A stretch of DNA of 64,000 nucleotides from Owenia fusiformis (taxonomy: Eukaryota > Annelida > Polychaeta > Sabellida > Oweniidae). Shown here piece by piece: positions 41,901-53,900 of the stretch. The notes below the pieces were generated by a model. The model was given only the letters and a program-made list of their open reading frames with translations, did not search any database and was not told where the DNA came from. The stretch is taken from assembly GCA_903813345.2 (NCBI GenBank), contig CAIIXF020000007.1, positions 31,297,564 to 31,361,563 on the forward strand. Reading direction: 5' to 3'. Each line of letters starts with the position of its first letter. Within the stretch, counting starts at the first letter, position 1. The position numbers and the translations under genes were made by a program.

Positions 41901-44900
41901 CTTAATCAAATTGAACTTGAAGATGATTTTGAAAAAAATTGGTCATATTGAAGCAAGTTGAAAAAATACCTTTTTGACCTTTTTAAGTCTTTATCTAAAA
42001 ATCAGATTTGAATTTCTGAGAACTTGTAAATGATTTTGAAAAAAATTGTTCAATTTGAAGCAAGTTGAAAAAAGACTCTTTTGACCTTTTTAAGTCTTAA
42101 ATCTAAAAATCAGATTTGAATTTCTGAGAACAGTTATTTTGAAAACAATTTGGTGATGTGAAGCAAGTTGAAAAATAAAATAACATTTATCATTTGGTCC
42201 ATTCAGGCTCTGAGACACTTCATAGATGACCAAAACCAAGGATTTGTGCCAATAATAGAAAACATTGAATTCTGTAGAAACACCTGTTAGATTGTGATCT
42301 ATCTCCTCCCTGCCAACCTCTGATGTTTAGGGTCTAACATCCTGCTTATAGCTAATCACAAGCAATTCTACCTCCAGCAGATCACTTAGAGAAATTGTTA
42401 GTTTTAACAGATACTATCACTCATTTACCACCCAAGATACTCTCACTCAGGTTTGGTTATTTGATCATGAAAACTTTCCTCAACTTGGGTAATAGCTCAA
42501 CATGTTTATCAAGAAAGGGGTAGAAATATGATACAGGTTGGACCGAAAATGATACCATTATTATATTTTGCCAGATCAGAATAAGTAACATTTTTGGCCA
42601 AACCTGTCTTTAAAATCCTTAATTGATTTTGAGAAATCACATTGATTCTGTTTCATCAAAATTGCACATTTTCAAAGTAATCCAAATTCTTTATTGCAAG
42701 TTTTGGTTCTGATATGTTTAATTGTTTCTCATAACCAATCATTCATAATCAAATCTCTTGATTTAGAATAGTTTGAGAGAAGTAATTGAGAGTAATTCGG
42801 CAAATTATCTTAGGTTATCTTTCTATTGGAGGTTATTGATTAGAAAATAATCAAGAATATCGAAAGTTACACTTCATTATATCATACTTCTCTCACTCAT
42901 AAGGCTTTTCTTGATGATAAAATATGACATATTTACAGCTGTTTTATCCAACAAAAACTACATGAAGCAGTTATGTTTTCAATTAAGTGAGTTCTGGTAT
43001 GACACTTTAATGAGATTAGATGCTGAAGGCTAGAGCTGCCAGTGCCAACAAACTTCAATATATCTCTGGTCATTTTTCAAAATCTGAATGAACTGAAAAA
43101 TGTTTCGCAAAAACGTGGCATTTCTCTATCATTTAAATTGTAAATGTTAAGACTGATTACTCCTTTCCTTGCTTTTGCATTGATTTTCATGCATAGTATA
43201 ATATCCAAACAGCAACACAAATGTTACATGACAATGCATTGAAGTCCAAAATAAATATTGTATTCATGCCTTACTTCCTGAAATGCTCAATAAACAGTAT
43301 CTACAATGATTACAAGGTAAGTTTTTTGGGTTAAATGTATTTTTATACAGAGGTATGCATTTACAGGTGAAGTCAGAATGAAGAATATACCTTCAATATC
43401 CGGTGTTTTATTTATTTGAACAAAGGAGAATGTAACATATCCATCTGAGGTTCATAAGCTATCATGCCATTAGACAAATATACTACTATAATTACTTTTT
43501 GTGGTTTTGAGGTGAGCAAACTTATCTCTACAGAAGGAAATAGCCTCTGGCCATCAGATATGTTTAGAAGAAAAAATAAACACCCTTGTCTTGAAATTTC
43601 ATACTCATGTCACCCATCTTCTATCAACTTTCGATGAGTTTCCAGATTTCAATTTTTCTAGAATATAATACATTGTAAAACATGAAGTCTTTTAGGTTTT
43701 TTATAGGTTCGCTTCACTGCAAGGACATGAAACCATTATATGAGGGATGACATGTATGAGAGGGATGAGGATGGCACCAAGGGGATCTAAAACTATTACA
43801 TAACTAATGACTTCCGGGCTGTCTTGGAATTCAGAAACTTCTTGATTGTTACAAACAGGTATCTGACATTGATTGAAGTTTAATGAAGTAATGAAACTAA
43901 ATAATTTGCTGACAGACCAGTGCTACATGCTTATCAAAGGAGGAAATGGTTACATCTGTGTTATAGTTTCTTATACCCTTTTCAATAGTCAATAAAAAGC
44001 ATTTTCTTTTAAAGAGAGCTCCATCTAAATCTCCATCTCATGTACTAGGCTGTCATACTTAGGATAAGTTTCAAGTGATTGAAATGTCTTGGAGCTTACG
44101 AATTCAAGATAGAATAGAAAATAATAGAACTGGAAATGCAAATGTGTCCATTGGTCCTTAATATAAGGGATGGGGGTTTTGACTCTAGGTCAGTTCAAGG
44201 TTATGCATTATAAAGTCTTCCACAAAATCACAAATGCATTGAGTGCCAATCCATTCCCCCATTGCTAAATGAAAGATTAAAAACAAATAAAGAATTAAAA
44301 TGTTGCAGTCCCACCTGCATCAAGCAAGGTGTGGTGTGGGGGATATCATATACAGGTATTATCAAATCACCTGAGATTCGCTTAATGAACAGATGTGATT
44401 GAATAACGTTACATTCAAACAGCTCAAAAAATAATCAAATGTCATGGACCACCGCAAAACGGGGAGGGGACATAGATTACGGAATCTGACCACCCAGCAT
44501 GTAAATTCAAGAATTCTTTCATAATACATATTCAGGGCCTCTTAGCTTTCACTATATAACGTCATCCTGGATAAACAAAAGTTGTTTTATTTTGGATAAA
44601 ATACAAAGTAGGCTCATCTTGCAGATATAATGAATTTTCATAATTTTTCCTAGAGTATGAAAACAATTTGTCGAGGGATAAAAAATAATGCTATGATTAA
44701 ATAAGATGTAATCATTTTTGTCATAATAATTATGAAAATAAAAAGCCTCCCACCCATATAGGAGGATATTTCAAAGGTGTCCATAACATCTCTGACAGTA
44801 CCACCCAACTTGAGCAACTGTAAGCTCCCTGTCATAACACACAAATATACAGATTAGATTTCCAGAAAGTCAGAAGAACGGCATCTGAATGGTTGCAGAA

Positions 44901-47900
44901 AGTTGAATGAAAACTTACCAAAATTTGAGGGTATCATTTTATCTGCTAATCCTGGTAAGTGATTATTTGCCACATGAGCTAATGATTGGAGAACACCTGC
45001 ATTTGTAAGTCTTTAAATCACAAAAAATATTGAACAGCCACAGGTGTAATGTAAGACTATCTGTTTTAGTAACTACAACTAATGCTGGATTGATGTAAAT
45101 GTCATTTTATGCAACCAGAAACCTTTAACATTAAACCATTTATACTTGATTTTTTGACCAATATGTGTTCTATGTTATCAAAGAGTCAATAAAGCCATAT
45201 ACTTTATATGTATATAAAGGTTATAAAATGGTTCATAATGTATATGATGATAAATGATAAATAAATGAAGGAGCATGTACATTGAATGAGTGAATTTTTA
45301 TTTTGACCAATCATTTTTCCAGTGATAAGGCCTTACTCTCTAGACTCACAACCATTGAAATCCTCGCAATCAACCATTGAAACAATCACTAACGATCATA
45401 CAAAACATGAAAAACAACCACTGAAATCATCTTACTAAACAACCATCAAAACCATTCAAAAGAATTTCATCCTTATAAATCTGTCACCAGTGTTCCAAAG
45501 TGCATTTTTTACTGTAACATAATGATCAAGCCATTGTATCGAACACGAGGAGTTTAATTAAGAAACAATGACATATCTCACGCTACAGTTTATCGATTAT
45601 CCCATCTACACACCTGGGTACCTAATATCTCAGGTTTAATATATCAGTGCCTAATATTTAATTCAAAAATATTATAACTTTCTAATTAGATGTGCTTCTC
45701 GACTTTTTTAGTGTAATTAGAGAATTCAACACATTCTCCTCATTTATATCTTAATATCATAACTATGTCCTAGAATGCACATAGACATTTTAAGGGTGTA
45801 TTTGAGAGGAATGTGCATGATAGAGTGACAAGATGACATGTGTGGGAAAAATACTATATTCCTCAAATATTCATGATTCAATATCCCTAATTGGCAAGGT
45901 AATATTATAGGATTATCATGAATCAATATTTCTAAATAGCATCCATTGTCAATGTCAGCAACATTATATCGTAAAAGATCTACCAAAAAAATGTGAACAT
46001 TAATGTAACACATGAATAATTTATGCATTTTATTCATGTACATTGCACTTATCATCTGCCATGACATATCTGCATTGACTGAATGACAATAGAGTGAAAT
46101 GCAAAATCTCATTTCTGTAGCATTCATTAATGAAACAAAACAATGTACCATCATATTTCCACATATCAGATATAGGAATGGTTTACACATTTGAACATTA
46201 ACTTAAAAACAGCCTCTTACATATTATAGCTTCTACCTTGAAATATAACTGTAATAAAATCGATCTATCTACGTCAAACACTCGTTCACACGCCTTTCAC
46301 AAAAGAAGTTTATCGCCATTACCTACTTCTCTAAGTTATTTATTACATAGGACTGTATGGCGAAATAAGTAGCATTTTCTGTAGTTTTCAAAATTGGCAT
46401 ATTGTCGTAAATTTTCAGAGTTTAATATCAGCTCAATCAGAATGGGGGCAAGGTTAATGATCTAATATTCATGATGGACAATTGAGCAAACAAAAGAACC
46501 GCTTTTACAGTATTAATCAAAGTACAGAAAAACAAGTCCTAAAATAACTCAACCACTCGCAGAATCGATTTCTAACTTAAGGATGACGCTTGACGTATCT
46601 GTAAACCAATTACTAAACTCATGCAATAAAATGAGAATATACCACACACTCTACAGAAATAGAATAACATGTATTTCTAATAATAATAAATAAATGCATA
46701 TGATCATGTTCAGAATTGTTATCAACTGTTCGAAATATCTTCTCTCATGAGGGCAATAAGACAATAAGACAATAAAATGCATTCTGATACTCATAGTATC
46801 TTTCTGTTTCACCTCAGGGCTGAGAAGAAATGAGATGTAATGGTTTATCACGATGATAAAATGTGATAATGCCAATGCAGTTATTCAAAAATTCATGGAG
46901 CCAGTCTTGAAGCAAGACTTTCTATTTCAAAGTGATAAAACAAAATGCTTACTTGGTTTCAGTCAAATTAGCCTCTATGCCCAGTTGTCCATTACATGTG
47001 TTAAGTATTGCAAAAAATATGACCAAATACTATTCTAATGCACGATTCTTACCTTGTTGGTGTTTTAGCTCTGCCGCAGCTGCCTTCCCAATGATGGTCC
47101 ACACTGGTCTTAGACATCCCAGAAGTCCTTCAAAAAAGCCTGCAGTCTGCTGGCCAGTCCTGTAGCTTACGTCCATATCAACAGAAGAGTCATCATTGCT
47201 GTCTGGACTTGTTGCTGGTGAATTTTGGGTAGCGGCACTGGTGGTGGCAGTTGATGGCATGGAGTTTGAGGACTTGGTGGCAGTGATACTGATCTTGTCC
47301 AGATCATTCTCCAGACAAAGCATACTGCAAAGACAGATTATTGAATTTGATTACTATGTTAGATTTTTGTTATAATCTTATTTTAGTAATAATCATGTTC
47401 AACCTCTAAGATGGTTGTAAGACAAGCTGGAGAAACTTAAACAGTAATGGGCATCAAGATGGTTCATAATACTATCATGCCATTCCAACTCACAACTTTC
47501 AGAATACACAATTGCAATATTTGTAGAATGTACTGATATCAAAATATCTCCTACACTTGCATCCCAATATTCCAGTACACCCCTTAGTCTGGTCATTGTG
47601 ACATATCTGATATCTGACAATATTTATTACTTATTCATTGCAAGCATTTACATATCATGCAAAAATAATTGTTTTTGAGAGCCACATATAATTGATTCCA
47701 TATTTTCAAGTGCTGCATAATTGCAATACAAACATTGCCACCATTCATTATCACACTATTGAAAGAAGGCTATAAAAATAAAAATCAATTCCCAAAATGT
47801 TTTCTCAAATATATGTACAATGACAGCCCTTAAATAAAAGATGAGGTGTTGCCTAGCGTTATGCATGACACCTAGATCCCCATTATCAGTAATTCATTCA

Positions 47901-50900
47901 CTATATGGAAGGAAACATGAATTGTATTTAGTGATTAATAACAAAAGCAATATGTACTTTTATGCAAAAATATGATTTTTAGAAAACTTAATAATTTTAT
48001 ACGATGAAGCAAAAGGGTGTGAAACTTCTATAATTATGAGGTTATTGTGTCTTTCCAATTGAAAAACTATTCCCCACAATTAGGCAATTTCATTTCCTGA
48101 TTCCTCTGGTCCAATCAATTGAAAATCAGTGCTAACTACAAAAGTTCTTATTTCATTATGGATAAAGCAAATTTTGGATCAATAATGGCAGGATGCCAAC
48201 AGGATGCGGTTGACGGGTTCATCATTGAAATATCTTGATTGAGAGCCTTTGCTTGGTCTTTACATAGAATGATGATCATCAGCAAGTTATTACAAAATCA
48301 CAACCAATCATGTGTGTCTACAACTTTTCACTTTAAAATATGAGATAAATAGCAACTCCAAATAGAAGTAAATCCTTACAAAACAAAACATATTTTATCA
48401 AATCACACTTTTCATTTTAATGATAAAGATAACCAGTCAAAAGTAGGGACTATTTTTGTCTACATGCGTGACACATGACCCAAACTGAGCATGTAATATT
48501 CAAGTTATAGCCATTATACAGTCATAAATACTGCCAATTATATATTGTTTACGTTAAAGAGACAATAGAAATTGACGATTATCAAGAACAATTTACAAGA
48601 ATAAAAACTGTCAAGAATAATAACCAGAGCTAGTAAAAGTATCCAAAAACACTTCTAAACTATGAAAGGCTATACAGACAGGACTAGGCTTAGATATTTT
48701 AATTGTCTACTCCTGTAACCACAAAATCCAGGTATTAGTCTGAGAGGTTCAAACCTAATAAGAAAGATGACCAATATACATTTTCAGCTAAGTAATATCA
48801 TGTCCATAGATGAACTTTCATGACCTAACATATGAGAGGCAAATACATATCAGTGATCTCCCCAGCATTAAAGCAAGTGGGCTACAAACCTACAAATCAC
48901 CGGATAAATAGTCAAATTATGCCCACCTGAAATTTTGAAAATAGGCTTGCACCCATCTGAAAATCCATTTGCACCCACTTAAAAATGAGAAAAATCAGGA
49001 AAAATTGGCATATTTTGACCAATTTTGGTCTGAATTGTGAAAATGAGAATTTTGCACCCACCTCTCCTGGGGAGATAACTGCATGTATATACCAATAGAA
49101 GATAAATTATCTGTTTCATAATAGTTTTTAACTGTTACTATAGAACTTAGAGACAACAACCTTAATCAGATGCCATTTTCACCTTTTTAGAACATAATTT
49201 ACTATTCCTATTATTCTCATCTTCCTATTTTTTACATGCAAGTGTTAATAAACACGAATAATATATGGCACTTATATGCACTTATGCATATGGCTTTATA
49301 TATTTTTTAGAAGCAGGCTCTCGAATACCCCTACATCTTGGATTAAACATTCAGTCACTTGTTACCCCCATTTCTTGAGAATGGGAGAGGGGGTCAATCC
49401 AGGGGGTTGTTGTAAAATTGGTAAATTAATAATAAAAAACTAACAAGAAATATGTCTCATATATTAATATATTTACATGGCTATTTTAATCCACTCTATT
49501 GTCTTGAGTAAACATGACCACAGAGATCTTATATACGCCTAGATACAACCTAGTTAATAAACAAGCCGACAATAAGTCTGATGTCTAGAAATGCGATTGC
49601 GTTTTTATTCAATTTGTTCATGCATGGCGGCATTAGTCTTTTCAAAGGGAATTGCAAATAACATTTGGAACATGATGCATATGTCATTCTGATATCATCA
49701 CATCTTATATGCTTTGCAGCTAGTAAAGGTAGCAAATAGAATTAAGGGTTGTGTTCTCTTATTATTATATGATAGGTGGGTCTTAGATTTTTTGATTAGA
49801 TTTTAGAATATAGAATCATTAAATGCTATAATATTCATTCAGTAATGCCATATGAGTAAAACTTATCCTGCCAACACAGTAAAAACAATTAGTTAAACAT
49901 ATAAACAATCAGCCTGTGAAACTCTCAAGAAACACTAGATAAATAGGAGCCTGGATTTTGAAGGTCACACTGCTGAGGTCCTAGTTTAAGTCGTGAGAGC
50001 TTCCATTCTCCAAACACAAGGGCTCCAGACAATATATTCTGTTCCTCCCTTCATAATGGATGATGTCTTGGGCCCTGTGTTCGAAAGATGGACAGCTTCT
50101 TACTTCTGTCACGCAATATTAGTGCATAAATGACTGAAGGAGGGTTCATATAAGAGTCCCTTTTATATCTAATGCTTGACTGTACTAAAAGGAATGATAG
50201 GTCCCACAAGGGAGACAAATCCATATGAAAGTACATAAGGTACATAAAATCACTAATGCAGAATGAACTATAGTATTTCCAATAACTTATTTTAGAAATT
50301 GTTAAATTCAAATGTTGCCATTTGTGCTTTATCATATACCAATAGAAAATATAATAGAAATAGAAAATTTGATTTTCATCGAATCAAAAAGTGATTTTTT
50401 AATTTAAGTTTACTGGATTAATAAAACTACCATTAACACAGAAACATAGACCTCAATATAGAAGTGATCATAGGGTACTATTCCCTTGTAGGTGATAACC
50501 CTTTGCAATAAACATTAAAAACAGCTTTTAATGATACGGATTACCAGTATGTCTATAAAACAACCTTAATTTAGTTAGTCCCTGGTGCCAAATTAATGGT
50601 TCAAGTCTCCAGAAAGTTGCGTTTCCATGGAGAAATGTGTCTCTCTAATACTAAAGCAATCAGTTTGTGGTTTAGCCAGGAGCAATAATTCTACACTAGA
50701 CCTGGTATGAGCTATAAGGGCCTTGCAAGGCTTAAGTAAATCTGGTGCACAACTCCTGAATATGAACAGTCTATGCCATGCTGTGAAAGACCCAAGTGAA
50801 CAAATACAGACATCTGTGCAATTTCTCAGAACTGTATACATGATTGTTATGACATCATCCAGCAGACATCTCTACTAAACAAGTTAAGATTAATGTTAAT

Positions 50901-53900
50901 ATGTACATGTATTCTATTTTATCATGCCTTGGAATTGGTGATCTATGAGAGAGAGTGAGCATAACAAGATTTATTAGAGTACCAGAGGAAAGATTGGATA
51001 CAATAGGCTTAAAAAGTGTATTATCATCAAGAAATACAATGGCAATTTCAATCAGTGTTCATTGTACAAAAGGAGATACAATAAGTATCAGAATGGTATA
51101 TCATGAGAAATATAATTTTACAAAACATATTCCTATACCCCGATTGTTTTGAGTTATTTCTAAATACACAGCTATCTTTAGGAGGAGACCTATCCCCTCT
51201 TGAAACTGATAAGTAAAATGACCTTGAGAGCTTTAGGTTTTCTCATATAATTCTTTTTGATCTATATGACTCATATTATGATTTATAAAAGCTAATAATA
51301 AGAAAATCAAGGCTACTTACCTCAAATTTTACCAAAAATATGTTTATGAATATTATTTTAAAGTATTATACTTAAAAATACAAATCAAAGTAGAAAGGAG
51401 TATAATTACAAAAGAAATTAAATAATAGGCACAAGTCAATCAAAAAAGTATAAAATTGCAAGAAAGTAAAAAATATTAATGAGAATGGTATGAAATATAT
51501 ATGACAGCAGCATTTGGGTTTAGCATAAGAGCAACTGAAAAGTCACACGATTATCTGGCAGATTAAGGATCAGGTTTAGCAACATCAAAGATAAAAGTAG
51601 AGGAGTGTGCTGGTTGCTGCTTGTATCTGGGTTTACCTGGTGAGTACACACGCCATGTCTCATTAGCAACACTTCCAGATATCAGGTAACATCTCAGAAT
51701 TAAAATGTCTTAAAACTAGCAGTAACAGTACAGTACTTTGAACCGATGGGGAGATGGGGCAGTAAGGCTAAGAATCCCAATGTTAAACCGAATGCGGAAA
51801 ATAAGGAAGTCCGAATTTGTTCCAACATGAAATGCATTGTGGGAAATATTCTCCTCATTTGAAAACAAATTCTGCTTGTCCTGATTGGAGAACTCAACGA
51901 AAAATCAGAAAATAAAAGAGACAAAGTGACAAGTTATTGACAGAATGACCAAATTGAAATCACAATTGTTCTAATTTGAATTCACCAAGTATTGAAAATC
52001 ATGAAATTAATATTTTATCATATACTGTATTACTCTTTTACAGGAGATGAGCCAAACTTGCTCCTTTAAGAGATCATGGAGTCGCAGGGTTCGGGCGAAC
52101 CCCCCCCCCCTCCTGGCCAAAAATTCTTTCAAAATCATGCAGTTTTTCACCATTCTGAGCACTACTCAAGTGATTTTAGCCATATTTGGGCCAAAATTGT
52201 CAAATGTGAACCCCCCCTGGAAATTTTTGAAAACTGGCTACGGGCCTGATACATTATACTAGGTTATCTTGTGGTTTATGCAGGTATAAATCGTGATACT
52301 CAGACAAATCAACTCCACACACTCCTATCTCTACTTATACAGAAGACTAAAAAACTATTGTTTCATCAATAGACGATAAAATGATAGACAGGACTGATAT
52401 CACCCTTATTCCCAGGCACCTTAAGTTTGTTGGCTACTCTTCCAAGACAACTTGCCTTAATCTACTTGCCTTGTTTGAAACATTAGTCAGGTTATTATGC
52501 ATGGTCATTCCTTGGATGGGGTACCTTATACTTCTATATAATCTAGATATAATAAGCTTAGTTAGTGCAAGCTTTACATGTATAAGAAAAAAAGTCTCGA
52601 GTTTAGATTTTGTGTTTTTTAACAAAATGGCATTCTGATACACATAGCATCTTTCTGTTTCAAGGCTGAGAAGAAATGAGATGTCATGATGGCAAAATGG
52701 GGCAAACAAAAAACCCAAATAAAACATAAATACAAAACATAAATTTTTTTATGATAAAAGCACTGAATGTAGGTTGCATCTCCTGGACTAATTACGCTTT
52801 CACAACTAGAGATGACTTCTTTGTTTATACGAGAAGTAATAGGTAGATTATATGTAACCTCTGAAGTCAGGTCCTGTTGCAAACATCTAAGTACTTCCAG
52901 TCCTCATACAATCATATCATCAGACTGATGTAACCACATCATTGCATCCTAAATTGTTACATCAATAAACATCTTCCAGTATCTTCATATAATTTATCAA
53001 TTTCAATTTTTTCATTTAAATTATAATGAAATTATAGTGAAATGGATATTAAATATAACATAACCTTACCTGATCTTGCCAGATTGAAATAATTTTCACT
53101 TTTCTTGTGATATATAAGTTATGAGTGTCCATCATGGCTTTGATGGTTCAGCTATTACTTTGAAGTTGGTTTCCTTTAATTAAAGGTATGCTTTAAACCT
53201 TTGATGTGGTCACTTAATACTAGTAAGGATTAACATTGCAACTCATTCAAAGAAGCAGATTTCAACAAGTTTATAACATTATGTAATACCATTGGAAAGT
53301 TATTGCTATATAAATGTCAAAAGACTGAAAGTAAGTTAAAAGACTCAATAAGGGATAGGTTATAAATCGATGGCATAAAATTGTGAAATGTATCTCTCTC
53401 ATTATACCTGCTCAAATATGGCTCTATCTATATTTAATCATGGGCAGCCCATGATTTAATTCAGTAAGATTTTAAATTAGAAAGAAAGATTTTCCAGTTT
53501 TTCATATTTTGATTTAATGTTTGACTTAAAAATGAAGTTTTTTCCAGATTTTTATGTATCCATTTGAAACATTATTTATCCCTCTTACACCCTTTCCTTA
53601 AAACAATTTTTGAGATGGTCCCTATAATAAACATCAAAGGCTTGAGTATGATGATGTTCACAGTTTAAGCCATAAATATGATAACAAGATCATTATACCT
53701 GGGAACAAATATATGGAAACCCTAGCCCTTGATATATGTTCTACTCATCAAAGGATCACTGCAGTTGAAACATCAAAGGTTTGGTTTATATACTAATTGA
53801 TTAACATTACTGGTAATTTCCTCAGAGATTGTATCATAATATAAATAAAAATACAGTGATAGTGAACATCTCTCTTGTGAGCCCTCTTTCTAGTAAACAT

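Larger units (their letters stand above)
40435..47052 (-). other. MAP3K introns flanking the candidate cassette exon
   Basis: Two introns separated by the 78-nt candidate exon 44919-44996. They hold a ~107-bp tandem repeat (41917-42176) and one copy of a short dispersed repeat (46778-46872). No other coding signal is recognised. Confidence 0.6.

Noticed and set aside
50593-50841. 82-codon minus-strand ORF with several Cys residues
   Set aside because: No homology recognised, no matching splice sites, and it lies in a MAP3K intron; expected by chance.
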